A DNA stretch of 36,022 bases, taken from Candidatus Omnitrophota bacterium (lineage in GTDB: Bacteria; Omnitrophota; Gorgyraeia; Zapsychrales; Zapsychraceae). The notes below the pieces were generated by a model. It was not told the DNA's origin, did not search any database, and saw only the letters and a list, made by a program, of their open reading frames with translations. Shown piece by piece: positions 15,792-24,663 of the stretch (its first letter is position 1; each line of letters begins with the position of its first letter). The position numbers and the translations under genes are program-made. The DNA lies in the NCBI GenBank assembly GCA_021108075.1, contig JAIORP010000123.1, forward strand, positions 1-36,022, given 5' to 3'.

Positions 15792-17396
15792 ATGCGTGTT
15801 ACGTTTGTTGGCATTGGCTGGGAGAATTTAGGGATCAGTTTGCTGTCGGCCCTGGCGAAAAGAGAAGGTCATACGGTTTCTTTGGCGTATAGCACGGCTC
15901 TTTTTAATGACCGTTATAATTTATGCGTTCCGGGTCTGGCGCGGTTGTTTGATGACCGTAAGCAGGTTCTCGACATGATCCAGGCGCAAAGACCGGATGT
16001 CGTGGCCTTTTCGGCCATGACATCGACGGTGCAGTGGATGCTGGGGATCGCTCAAGACGTAAAGGCCCTCAACCCGGATATCAAGACGGTCTTCGGCGGC
16101 GTTCACGTTTCCGCTGTGCCGGATCAGATGCTTCAGTATCCCTGCGTTGATTATGTTTGCATCGGAGAAGGCGATATCGCGTTCCCCCTGATCTTACGGC
16201 AAATAGAGCAGGCACAGGAGATGCGTCCGATTGTGAACACCTGCTACAAAACCGCTGATGGCCGTGTGATTAAAGGAGCGGGAAATGTTTTTATCCGGGA
16301 CCTCGACAGCCTGCCGTTTTTTGATAAAACCATATGGGAAGAGCACATCCGTATTGCCGACGTGTATTTTACGCTTTCATCGCGAGGATGCCCATATCAA
16401 TGCACATATTGCTTTAACAATTATTATGCCGGGCTGCATGGGGCGTCAACCAAACAATTTATGCGGCAGCGCAGTGTGGATCACATGATGGGAGAACTGC
16501 TCCAGGCCAAAAAGAAATACCGGGTGAAGTTTATCGATTTCGAAGATGATATCTTTATCATGAATCAGGACTGGCTGGAATCTTTTTTAGACAGGTATAA
16601 ACGGGAAATATGTTTGCCTTTTCACTGCAATGTTCACCCGGTGTTTGTTAACGAACGCAATGCCCGTATATTGGCTGATGCCGGCTGCCAGTTCGTTCAA
16701 ATGGGGATTCAGTCCATGGATGATGACTATAAGCGGCAGGTTTTAAGGCGTCAGGACCGGACAGAGCATATCGAAAAGGCTTTAGGGGTTTTGCATAAGA
16801 ACCATTTAAAGGTCAAAGCCGATCATATGTTCGCGTTGCCGGCAGAACCTTTGGACGCTCAAGAAAAGGCCATGGCCGTGTACCGCCGGCAAACCCCTTA
16901 CCGCATTCAAACTTTTTGGACGCATTATTCCCCGGGGCTTGCCTTGAATCAGTATGCCCTTCAACAGGGGATCCTGTCCTTGGAGGAACTTGAAAAGATT
17001 CATAAGGGGTTGGAGACCAATTTTTATCGTGAAGGACATAACCTCTCAAGAAAACGTCAGAAGTATTATGGCGCATATGAAGCCTATTTTAAATTGTTGC
17101 CGTTACTGCCAGCCTCTTTGAGGTATAAGGTCTCTCCCAGGATTTTTTTCCCTGTACCCATCGGCTTGACGCATCTTTTCATGCTGGTTTTTGATGTGAC
17201 GGCAGGATTGTTTAAGGCCAATCCGGATCATTGGGGTTATGCCAGACATTATCTTTATCATCTTGGGAAATCCATAGGGCGCTGCTTTGGTTTGAAGTTT
17301 GGTCCGGCGACTAAAATTCATTCGGATGCGTTTGGGAAAAACACCCGTAACAATAAAGTTAAACCCGGGGCTGTTACACCGGCGGTTCGATCGTAA
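15792..17396 (+). CDS. B12-binding-domain radical SAM protein (class B type)
   Basis: This 534-residue protein has an N-terminal cobalamin-binding Rossmann domain (about 1-140; FSAMTSTVQWMLGIAQDVK, TVFGGVHVSAVPDQ, VCIGEGDIAF) and a radical SAM barrel with the cluster motif CPYQCTYC (Cys200, 204, 207). Enzymes of this class methylate unactivated carbons or rearrange lipids, tetrapyrroles and antibiotics. The C-terminal 120 residues are basic and partly hydrophobic, suggesting contact with the membrane. The start has TTGGAG upstream. It is followed at 5 bases by a TMTC-like GT-C gene, in a run that ends with another protein of the same class (19793-21208). The substrate cannot be told from sequence; a lipid or surface glycan is an inference from neighbours. 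Confidence 0.88.
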   Translation: MRVTFVGIGWENLGISLLSALAKREGHTVSLAYSTALFNDRYNLCVPGLARLFDDRKQVLDMIQAQRPDVVAFSAMTSTVQWMLGIAQDVKALNPDIKTVFGGVHVSAVPDQMLQYPCVDYVCIGEGDIAFPLILRQIEQAQEMRPIVNTCYKTADGRVIKGAGNVFIRDLDSLPFFDKTIWEEHIRIADVYFTLSSRGCPYQCTYCFNNYYAGLHGASTKQFMRQRSVDHMMGELLQAKKKYRVKFIDFEDDIFIMNQDWLESFLDRYKREICLPFHCNVHPVFVNERNARILADAGCQFVQMGIQSMDDDYKRQVLRRQDRTEHIEKALGVLHKNHLKVKADHMFALPAEPLDAQEKAMAVYRRQTPYRIQTFWTHYSPGLALNQYALQQGILSLEELEKIHKGLETNFYREGHNLSRKRQKYYGAYEAYFKLLPLLPASLRYKVSPRIFFPVPIGLTHLFMLVFDVTAGLFKANPDHWGYARHYLYHLGKSIGRCFGLKFGPATKIHSDAFGKNTRNNKVKPGAVTPAVRS

Positions 17397-17401
17397 AGAT
17401 T

Positions 17402-19072
17402 ATGCGTATATGGCACAACATAAAATCCATTCCACAAAACCCCGGAGCTGGTTTGATCGCTGTCCTGCTTTTTACGGCGCTTCTTTTTTCAAATGGATTT
17501 TTTAACGGGTTTATTTTAGATGATTGGGATTATATTCATGGTTGGCCACTCATTCAGAGTTGGGAGAATTGGCCGGGATTCTTTGTGAACTTTCAATCGC
17601 CGAAGGGGCAGGAAGGGGTTTATTCGCCCTTCAAAACCGTTTTGCACGCGCTGAATTATCATTTGTTTGGACGCCGGCCGTTAGGCCATCATGTTTTTTC
17701 TGTCGGCGTTCATTTGATGATTGTCGCTTTGGTTTATCAACTGTCTTTTCTTTTATCAAAAGAGCGCTGGATCGCGTTTTTCAGCGCGTTGATATTTGGT
17801 TTGCATCCTGTGCATGCTATAGCGGCATCCGCGACAGCAGGGGTGGATTTGGTCGGTGTGCTGGCCATGTTTTATTCTTTTTACCATTTGCTTCTGTTCT
17901 ATGAACAAGAGACCGTGTTTAAGAAAAAGCATTATTTATTATCTGTTTTTTTCGCGTTCATCGCTATTTATACGACAGAGCTGATGGTGTCTATTCCGGT
18001 TTTGTACGCCTGGTTTATCATCTGCATGAGCCCTCGAAAAAAAATGAAACAGGGGCTTCAGCAGATTCTCCCCTTTTTGATTCTGGTTATCAGTTATGTG
18101 TTCGCTAAATATTTCGCGGTCGCGCGGATTAGCCGGGGAGGATATTTATTCGATAGCCCGTATTTAACCTTTTTAGTGATGATCAAATCTTTTGCAAAGT
18201 ATATCCTGATTTGTTTTTTTCCGGTTGTCCTCACGCATAATCATGTTATTTCTCCGGGTATTTTCTCCTTTGACGCCTCAGATTTTGATCCGCAGGCGGT
18301 CATGGCGCAATCTTTATTCGATGTCAGAGTCTTGCTGTCGCTTTTATTGCTCCTGGCGGCACTGGCGTTAATTATCTTTTTCTGGAAAAGCCAAAGACGT
18401 TTGTCGTTCCTGGTCGGCTGGTTTTTTATCTGTTTGGGGCCGACATCCCAGATCATTCCAACCAGTGTTTATTTTGGAGAGAGATATCTTTACCCGGGGT
18501 CGTTCGCGTTCTGCCTGTTATTCGCCTATTTTTTGTACGGTGTTCTTTTTCAATGGAACCTGCGGTCCAGACAAAAACAAATCGTGCGCGTCCTGGTTTT
18601 TTGCTACCTCGTTTTTTTAGTCGGGCGTTTGTTTTTTAGAATTTCTGACGGCCGTGATGACCGGACGGTCTTCCAGGCAGCGGTCAGGGCAAATCCTCGA
18701 AGCGCGTTAATGAGGACAGACTTAGGCGCCGCTTATCTGCGGCACGGTCAGCCGCGGGAGGCGCTGAAGACCCTGGAAGAAGCGTTAAAAATTAAAGCAA
18801 AGAAACCGGACATTTATTTCCAGAAAGCAGAGGCATATATCCAGCTGAATGACCGGGATGCGGCTATCCATACCCTGCGGCAGGCCATCGCTTTGGACGC
18901 GTCTTACAATGATGCCTACTATAATTTAGCAGGGTTGTATGCGATGAAAGGGAACCAGCAGCTCGCAACGACATATTTGAATAAGGCCTTGAATTTATAC
19001 CGGCAAGCCGGATTAGACCGGGAGGCTGATGAACTAAGACGGACTTTTAACGGGCATTTTCAATTTGAATAA
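17402..19072 (+). CDS. TMTC-like GT-C membrane protein with C-terminal TPRs (second copy)
   Basis: This 556-residue paralogue of the gene at 8206-9984 has the same architecture. The exported acidic loop is LDDWDYIHGW (Asp40, Asp41, Asp43). The segment HLFGRRPLGHHVF and the family motif GLHPVHAIAASATAG follow, closer to canonical TMTC than in the other copy. About ten membrane spans reach residue 425, then TPRs (about 430-540; LGAAYLRHGQPREALKTLEE, YYNLAGLYAMKG). Expected role: transfer of a sugar from a polyprenyl-phosphate donor to an exported acceptor. A DPM1-like donor synthase is encoded 17 bases downstream, which fits this. The ATG lies 5 bases after the preceding stop, with no strong ribosome binding site, so translational coupling is likely. 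Confidence 0.78.
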   Translation: MRIWHNIKSIPQNPGAGLIAVLLFTALLFSNGFFNGFILDDWDYIHGWPLIQSWENWPGFFVNFQSPKGQEGVYSPFKTVLHALNYHLFGRRPLGHHVFSVGVHLMIVALVYQLSFLLSKERWIAFFSALIFGLHPVHAIAASATAGVDLVGVLAMFYSFYHLLLFYEQETVFKKKHYLLSVFFAFIAIYTTELMVSIPVLYAWFIICMSPRKKMKQGLQQILPFLILVISYVFAKYFAVARISRGGYLFDSPYLTFLVMIKSFAKYILICFFPVVLTHNHVISPGIFSFDASDFDPQAVMAQSLFDVRVLLSLLLLLAALALIIFFWKSQRRLSFLVGWFFICLGPTSQIIPTSVYFGERYLYPGSFAFCLLFAYFLYGVLFQWNLRSRQKQIVRVLVFCYLVFLVGRLFFRISDGRDDRTVFQAAVRANPRSALMRTDLGAAYLRHGQPREALKTLEEALKIKAKKPDIYFQKAEAYIQLNDRDAAIHTLRQAIALDASYNDAYYNLAGLYAMKGNQQLATTYLNKALNLYRQAGLDREADELRRTFNGHFQFE

Positions 19073-19089
19073 AAAGACAGAATGGATAT

Positions 19090-19812
19090 ATGCCGACTAA
19101 ACCGGAACTTTCAATTTTAATTCCAATATATAATGCGTCAACAATCCTCCCGATGCATGTGAGGAAATTATTAGATTATTTGAACCGAACACCGTACGCT
19201 TTTGAGGTGTTGCTCAGGGATGATAAGAGCACCGATCATAGCCTGGAACAGTTGAAAGAATTCGTCCACAAAGACCAACGCGTTAAAGTTTTTCATAACA
19301 CCTGTAACAGAGGATTGGGCTATACTTTGAACCGACTGATCGGGGCAGCGCAGGGTAAGACTCTGGTCTATTGTGATATCGATTTCCCTTATTCATGGAA
19401 AACCATGGATGATATCCTTCGTCAGGTGAAAACGTTTGATGTGGTTGTGGCGTCGCGGTATCTTGAGGCGGCGCATGGCCATGTTCAATGGTACCGCAAG
19501 CTTGCCAGCCGGATGTATTACCTGCTGTGCCGGGCGTTATTCCGCGTCCAGGTTCAGGATATCGGTTCGGGGTTAGTTGCTTTTAACGAGAAAACCAAAG
19601 AGCGGGTTCATACCCGGGCGAGAGGTTTTGACTTTCATGTTGAATTCTTCGCGCGGGCGCGGCGGCAGGGCCTCAGTGTTAAAGAGATACCCGGAGAAAT
19701 CTCAGAACATAACCAGATGCACTCTTTTTTAATCTGGCAACATGGTCCAGGGGTGCTCTTCCGGACAATACAATTATGGGTGAAATTATTTGATGAAAGT
19801 CCTCTGTCTTAA
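19090..19812 (+). CDS. DPM1-like family 2 glycosyltransferase
   Basis: This 240-residue soluble GT-A enzyme has the layout of polyprenyl-phosphate mannose/glucose synthases. The start LSILIPIYNASTILPMHVRKL, then LLRDDKSTDHSLEQL (nucleotide-binding Asp residues) and CNRGLGYTLNRLIGAAQG, lead to the DxD-type motif YCDIDFPYS (Asp96, Asp98), ASRYLEAA and the GF-x-FHVEFFARARRQG acceptor region. It lacks the C-terminal membrane spans of GtrB-type enzymes, so it would act at the inner face of the membrane. It probably makes the lipid-linked sugar used by the GT-C proteins nearby. It overlaps the next gene by 20 bases. Confidence 0.85.
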   Translation: MPTKPELSILIPIYNASTILPMHVRKLLDYLNRTPYAFEVLLRDDKSTDHSLEQLKEFVHKDQRVKVFHNTCNRGLGYTLNRLIGAAQGKTLVYCDIDFPYSWKTMDDILRQVKTFDVVVASRYLEAAHGHVQWYRKLASRMYYLLCRALFRVQVQDIGSGLVAFNEKTKERVHTRARGFDFHVEFFARARRQGLSVKEIPGEISEHNQMHSFLIWQHGPGVLFRTIQLWVKLFDESPLS

Positions 19813-21208
19813 TCTGCCTTATAAACAATCCATTGTGCGGCGTTATACGTGCAGTTATTACGCACCAAACTTTCTTCTGCCTCCGTTAGAGTTGACATAT
19901 ATCGCCGCCTGTATCCGTCAGCAAAAAGACTGTCAGGTGTTTTTATGGGATGCTATCGCCCTGGGGTTGTCTATTGATTATATCCAGAAGAGTATCGGTC
20001 GGGAGGATGTTGATGTTATTGTTTCTTTGTTAGGGTTAGAGACGTTTGACGATGATGTGGCCATGATTCAGTCGATAAAGAACCGGCATCCAGGTTTGAA
20101 AATCATATGTTGCGGTTTTTGGCCGACGCAGTACCCCCGCGAGATTCTTGAGCATGTGCCTGAAATGGATTATCTTGTGCTCGGCGAACCGGAACGTGCT
20201 TCCGCGCAATTATGCGCGGCGTTACAGTCGAAAACAGACACATCGGCTTTGCCACAGACCGCGCAACGGATCGGGCGGCAGGTCGTGGTGGGCGCAACAG
20301 ACCGGATGATGTCGATCGACCGGCTGCCGTTTCCCGCCCGGGATTTAATTCCGACAAAACCGTATTTTGAGTTCTTTAGTCCGCGGCCGTTCGTCACAAT
20401 GCTGACGTCCAGGGGCTGCGCCTCAGGATGTCATTTTTGCATTCCGACCTATGGACGTCGTGTGTGTTCCCGGACACAAACGAATATTTTTCAAGAGATA
20501 GATGAGGTGGTGGAACAGGGCGGCGTCAAAATGATTCGTTTTATGGATGATGATTTTTGTTATGACCGCAACCGTGTGGCGTCCTTTTGCCTTGAGATGC
20601 GAGAGAAGCCGTATCGGGTGGCCTGGAGTTGTTTAACGCGCCCGGACCGTTTGGATGAAAAGATGATTAAAGGCATGAAGGCGGCCGGGTGCTCTCGGGT
20701 CTATTTAGGCATTGAGACATTCAGCCCGAAGTTGCAGGAACGCTACAACAAAGTTTTTGACCAGGAGCGTTGCATAAAAAATATTTATACCTTAAAAGAA
20801 CAGGGAATAGAGGTGAGTTGTTTTTTCTTGCTCAGCGCCTGGCAAACACAAGACGAGTTTGAAAAGGACGTTCATCTCGCCTGCGCATTGCCAATAGATT
20901 ACATTGTTGTCAGTCAACTGAAAGTCTATCCCGGAACAGCGATGTTTGAGCGGTTCAGTGATGATGTTTGTTTTTGTTTGTTTCCGTACCAACATCAACT
21001 GAAGGATCAGCGCAAGGAGGAGCAATTGCTGCGCTGGGAAAAAGAATTTTACCGCCGTTTTTATGCTCGAATAGGCTTGATCGGCCGGATGGGGAAAAGG
21101 GTGTGTTTTTATCCGAAAGATTTGTGGCAAGGAACGATAAATTTTTTGAGGTATATGATCCAGGCGCGGGATCAATCAAGCCGAAGAGAGATGTTCACGA
21201 TTAAATAG
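19793..21208 (+). CDS. B12-binding-domain radical SAM protein
   Basis: This protein of about 471 residues has a cobalamin-binding Rossmann domain (1-150; FLLPPLELTYIAACIRQ, SLLGLETFDDDV, YLVLGEPERAS) followed by a radical SAM domain with cluster motif CASGCHFC (Cys209, 213, 216). FMDDDFCYDRNR and VYLGIETFSPKLQERYNK follow, as in class B methyltransferase/BchE-type members. ATG 19793 (MKVLCLNLPYKQS) is preferred over the TTG at 19790. It overlaps the GT2 gene by 20 bases, so the two are coupled. It is a different subfamily from the protein at 15792-17396, since little beyond the core motifs is shared. The substrate is unknown. Its stop lies 14 bases from that of a convergent gene. Confidence 0.88.
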   Translation: MKVLCLNLPYKQSIVRRYTCSYYAPNFLLPPLELTYIAACIRQQKDCQVFLWDAIALGLSIDYIQKSIGREDVDVIVSLLGLETFDDDVAMIQSIKNRHPGLKIICCGFWPTQYPREILEHVPEMDYLVLGEPERASAQLCAALQSKTDTSALPQTAQRIGRQVVVGATDRMMSIDRLPFPARDLIPTKPYFEFFSPRPFVTMLTSRGCASGCHFCIPTYGRRVCSRTQTNIFQEIDEVVEQGGVKMIRFMDDDFCYDRNRVASFCLEMREKPYRVAWSCLTRPDRLDEKMIKGMKAAGCSRVYLGIETFSPKLQERYNKVFDQERCIKNIYTLKEQGIEVSCFFLLSAWQTQDEFEKDVHLACALPIDYIVVSQLKVYPGTAMFERFSDDVCFCLFPYQHQLKDQRKEEQLLRWEKEFYRRFYARIGLIGRMGKRVCFYPKDLWQGTINFLRYMIQARDQSSRREMFTIK

Positions 21209-21222
21209 CGGGGGGTTAAACG

Positions 21223-21783
21223 TTATTGACTCTGTAATGTTTTTTGAATAATTTTCTGCATATCCGGATTGTTGATGAGGTCCTGAAATTTTTGATTCCG
21301 CATTAATGTTTGTGTGTCTCTCTGCATGAGGGCTTTTATGACCGCGGGGTTTGTCAGCGTTTGCATGACAGCTTCGTTTTCGATCAGGTTTTGAAAGTCT
21401 TTTTGTAATCCGGGATCATTTTCCAGGCGTTTTTTCAGGTGTTGCGCCATGGGTTGATTCTTGATGCGTTGCAGATCAGCCAGAGTGGGCGTGTATTTTT
21501 GCGATTGGCCGTCCTGTTGGTTTGAGCCCGGGGGCGGATTCTGCTCGGTGATGGATGTGTAGACTTTTTTAGCCGTGCTATCTTCAATGCTAACAATATT
21601 GCTTTCCTTTAGGCGGATTTTTCCATAACGGGGGCTTTTAATGATGTAGTGTTCATTCTCGTAAGAGATCACCTCTCCTCTTATGATGGTTCCATTTTTC
21701 AGTTTGATGATTCTTTTGACTTGTGCGTGCGCATCAATCGTTGAACTGAGTAAAAGGATCAGAATCAATACAATTATCCGCAT
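21223..21783 (-). CDS. Exported protein with small beta domain and DP-x-helix repeats (paralogue A)
   Basis: The likely start is the ATG at 21783, which gives a clean signal peptide (MRIIVLILILLLSS..., cleaved after AHA) and has GGGAG seven bases upstream; the frame opens further up, but those residues do not fit. The mature 165 residues hold a short beta-rich domain (KLKNGTIIRGEVISYENEHY) followed by a Gln/Pro-rich linker and helical repeats with Asn/Asp-Pro turns (NDPGLQKDFQNLIEN, NPDMQKIIQ). The helical part recalls STI1-type chaperone-binding repeats. It is a paralogue of the gene just upstream (21809-22357) and probably co-transcribed with it, 25 bases apart. Function unknown. Confidence 0.72.
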   Translation of the reverse strand: MRIIVLILILLLSSTIDAHAQVKRIIKLKNGTIIRGEVISYENEHYIIKSPRYGKIRLKESNIVSIEDSTAKKVYTSITEQNPPPGSNQQDGQSQKYTPTLADLQRIKNQPMAQHLKKRLENDPGLQKDFQNLIENEAVMQTLTNPAVIKALMQRDTQTLMRNQKFQDLINNPDMQKIIQKTLQSQ

Positions 21784-21808
21784 GAGGGAGCTCCCGAGTT
21801 TTTGTTTT

Positions 21809-22357
21809 TCAACGGAATAGATCGCTGTTCTGGTTATACATTTTTTCAATGATCCGTATCATATCAGGATGTGACATCAGATATTTGAACCTGGGATTGT
21901 TCCCCAGTTCGTTTGGATCGCCGCTTATTAGGCTTTGCATGAATTGCGGGTCGGTGACGATACGGACAAATTCTTCGTCTTTCATCAATTTTTGTAAGTC
22001 CGACATCATTTGGGGATCTGAAAGCATTTTGGCCTGTATGTTTTTCACCATCGGCATGTTTTGCAGTTCGTTCATGCTTTTTCCTGATACATTCATATCC
22101 CGGAGCGTCTTTATTCCCGGAGTGGAGGCTGGTTGTGTTTGGATGTCAGTGTCTTGAATGCTGATGATATCAGTGTCTTGGATGCGCAGTGTTCCTAAAT
22201 TTTTTGTTTTGATTTTGTAACTGCCTTGTTGCATGGATAGAATGCTGCCCTTGATAGTCGATCCATCTTTGAGTGTGATGAGGCGAAGTTGTTCGGCTTG
22301 AGCTGTTAGAGGTAAACTGATCAGAATGGCAAAAGAGATAATAAGAATTTTTTTCAT
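21809..22357 (-). CDS. Exported protein with small beta domain and DP-x-helix repeats (paralogue B)
   Basis: Starting at the ATG at 22357 gives MKKILIISFAILISLPLTA, a typical signal peptide cut after AQA, with GCGGGG upstream. Earlier in-frame starts would put 43 charged residues before it. The mature part has the same two blocks as its neighbour: a beta domain (ITLKDGSTIKGSILSMQQG, LGTLRIQDTDIISIQD) and helical repeats with DP/NP turns (SDPQMMSDLQKLMKDEEF, TDPQFMQSL, SHPDMIRIIEKMY). About 182 residues. The pair looks like a tandem duplication that has diverged strongly. The first gene of the minus-strand pair; no partner enzyme is evident. Confidence 0.72.
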   Translation of the reverse strand: MKKILIISFAILISLPLTAQAEQLRLITLKDGSTIKGSILSMQQGSYKIKTKNLGTLRIQDTDIISIQDTDIQTQPASTPGIKTLRDMNVSGKSMNELQNMPMVKNIQAKMLSDPQMMSDLQKLMKDEEFVRIVTDPQFMQSLISGDPNELGNNPRFKYLMSHPDMIRIIEKMYNQNSDLFR

Positions 22358-22554
22358 CGGTACCCCGCTTTTATGTTGTTGTCCGTATTTGTTTTCCCTG
22401 AAACTTTTTTCCAACGTGTTGCGCGTGTATTCGTATCTTTCAGTGAACAATGAACTCTTTGATTTGTCGCCTGTTCGTTGCCTCACGCTCTATTTAAGTT
22501 TACCGTGTTGAAAATTGAACGTCAATGCTTATTCGTGGCTGGTCCGGGGGAACA

Positions 22555-24081
22555 TTATTGGCCCGTATCTTTGGGTTGAATACGGTAGAGCCGTGTCTCC
22601 AATATTTTTTGCCGGAGTAAACGTGTGTGCCAGGATTCATATTGACGGGAACCGATTAACGTTATATTGTAATTTTTTAAAATGAGGTTAGACATTTTTT
22701 TTTTGGGATTATAGGCGTAAAGACCCATATCCGTGATGTAGACGGGAATGCCTTGTTCCAGAAATTGGTCGATATTTTTTTTTAATTCGGCCAGGTCCTC
22801 ATCGCGCAACACCCACGTGTTCATGGGCCGGTTTAAAATATTTATGGACGCGTAATGAGAGAAGAATAAACTGTCATCGGAGGTAATAAGATAAGCGTTC
22901 GGTTCTGTTTCTTCCCCGACCCAACGGGCATAGTCCGGGAGCAGTGCGTGTTTATGCCGGGCCAAAAGTTTAGGGTAAAGATAGCTGAAAGGCAAAGCAA
23001 TGGTGATCACGAGTATACAGATGAAAGCCAGTTTCATAACGGTATTTTTACGGAGGTAATACGCCAGCGCGTAGCTTTTTCCCCAGATGATCGCGGGGAT
23101 TAAGAGCGATAAATACCGGGGCGTAATGGTGTAAATGTTTCCATAGAAAAGAAATGGGATTATTAGCCATAATAGCAATAGTCCCAGGCATTTTCGATCG
23201 TGTTTAAAGAGAAGGATGAGGCCAATCAAAAACAGGATGAGCCCCAGGATGCTGGAATCTTTTTCAAAAAAGACAAGTCCGATGAGTTGGGAGGAAGAAA
23301 TGATACCTTTAAAGTTTGACTTAATCCCCCAATCGACAAAGGAATTAAAAGAGCTGGAATAATTCGCGAGTTTATTCCAGAAACAGGGTAGATGGAAAAT
23401 AAAAACAATGGATATGATCCCGGAGCAGAAAAGGAAAAATAGAACGGTTTTCTTTTTCCAACCGGATTTTTCAAGCATCGTCGGTTCTTTAATATTTGGA
23501 AATGAAACGAAAAACAGGAAAGTTAAAGTAAAACTTAATAAAATCAAGTCGTGAAACCGGGTTGCCCCCATAGCGCAGAGGCTCAAGAAAACAGTTAACA
23601 GGGAAATATTATTGCGGGTTTCCTTATAACGGATAATGGCCCAGAAGGCAGTTAACAGGAAGAATAAGGTCGGTGTGTGGTTGAACGCGTGCACGGAAAC
23701 AGCAACAGAAATGGGACTGAGGGTGAGAAACAAGGCGCTTAAGATGGCTGTGAGGAAATCAAATAATTTTAACGTGACATGGTACAACATGAGCACGCAT
23801 AAGGATCCAAAGACGACGCTTGTAAAGTTCGTGATGGTAAATGGGTCGTTTATGCCGATCAGGTTGCCCAAGAAGATTGAAACGGCGTCAATGATAATAT
23901 AAAGCGGATAGCCAAACCCAAAGGAACAAGTAAACTGACCGGTTTCAATCAATTGTTTGGCGTACAGGGTGCTTGATAAGCAATCCACATGATAAGGTCC
24001 TTTGCTGATCAGGGCAAAGCGGACAATAAAAGCGGATGCAAATAGCAATAAGGGAATGATAGGGGATTTTAGTGTTTTCAT
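22555..24081 (-). CDS. ArnT/PMT-type GT-C glycosyltransferase
   Basis: This 508-residue polytopic protein resembles family 39/83 GT-C enzymes (PMT_2), which move sugars from polyprenyl-phosphate donors to lipids or proteins in the periplasm. The first span is followed by the exported loop GPYHVDCLSSTLYAKQLIETG, where Asp33 takes the place of the catalytic Asp. There are about 11 hydrophobic spans up to residue 375 (including SVVFGSLCVLMLYHVTLKLF and RYLSLLIPAIIWG), and then a soluble C-terminal domain of about 130 residues. It is on the minus strand, 197 bases upstream of the exported pair. It adds a third GT-C to the window, unrelated in detail to the two TMTC-like ones. Confidence 0.8.
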   Translation of the reverse strand: MKTLKSPIIPLLLFASAFIVRFALISKGPYHVDCLSSTLYAKQLIETGQFTCSFGFGYPLYIIIDAVSIFLGNLIGINDPFTITNFTSVVFGSLCVLMLYHVTLKLFDFLTAILSALFLTLSPISVAVSVHAFNHTPTLFFLLTAFWAIIRYKETRNNISLLTVFLSLCAMGATRFHDLILLSFTLTFLFFVSFPNIKEPTMLEKSGWKKKTVLFFLFCSGIISIVFIFHLPCFWNKLANYSSSFNSFVDWGIKSNFKGIISSSQLIGLVFFEKDSSILGLILFLIGLILLFKHDRKCLGLLLLWLIIPFLFYGNIYTITPRYLSLLIPAIIWGKSYALAYYLRKNTVMKLAFICILVITIALPFSYLYPKLLARHKHALLPDYARWVGEETEPNAYLITSDDSLFFSHYASINILNRPMNTWVLRDEDLAELKKNIDQFLEQGIPVYITDMGLYAYNPKKKMSNLILKNYNITLIGSRQYESWHTRLLRQKILETRLYRIQPKDTGQ

Positions 24082-24297
24082 ATTATTATATTTAAATTTC
24101 GATAATAACTGTTTGAACTATATCTGTATCCCGTAAAATGTATTGTGTTGAAATATTTTTTTCCAGACACGAACGACGCTTCACGCGTTCAGATTTCACA
24201 TACATGTTTACGATGACCGGATGTTGATGACCTGGACATGAATGAATTTTAACAATGGCTTATTGTAGAGGAGTTTTTTTTAAAAATCAAGATGGTT

Positions 24298-24390
24298 GTA
24301 TCAAATCCATTAATGAATTGTTCTATTTCGATTCTGATATTATCGCTAAATCGTCGAGAAAAGCAGAACCGGTATTATTTACCGAATGAT
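24298..24390 (+). repeat. 82-bp repeat, decayed copy 3
   Basis: The left 40 bases (gtatcaaatccattaatgaa...) match the left half of copy 1 at about 85-90 percent. The match then breaks at an insertion of about 22 bases, resumes at aaaagcagaa, and the right end is scarcely recognisable. It is an old, disrupted member of the family. Confidence 0.6.
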
Positions 24391-24525
24391 GCGCGTGTTT
24401 GCGGATGATTATTTTTCCCCTGGTTGAAAGGGTATGAATATAAGAGTTCTTTAAGGCGTTTATGTCCGCGCTTTTCGTCTGTTTCCACTATGTATCTCTG
24501 CTGATTTTATCACGTTAAAAAGCGC

Positions 24526-24554
24526 TTGCTGATGATAACGATTTTTAATAAAAT
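24526..24554 (+). promoter_or_regulatory. Possible promoter for the orphan gene and lar operon
   Basis: TTGCTG at 24526-24531 and TAAAAT at 24549-24554 are 17 bases apart and face right. Both boxes are imperfect. Confidence 0.35.
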
Positions 24555-24663
24555 TAACATATGTCATTCAGGGGGATAAATTTTTTAAAAGTCGACAATG
24601 TTGGATCACGCGTTACAAGGAACATATCGCTTCGCGGTCTTCATTGAAACAAAGGAAAGAATA

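Larger units (their letters stand above)
24082..24663. other. Long divergent intergenic region
   Basis: About 580 bases between the GT-C gene (minus) and the small gene at 24664. It holds a decayed copy of the 82-bp repeat (24298-24390) and a plausible promoter (24526-24554). The in-frame upstream part of the small gene (24598-24663) may or may not be translated. Nothing else was recognised. Confidence 0.5.
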
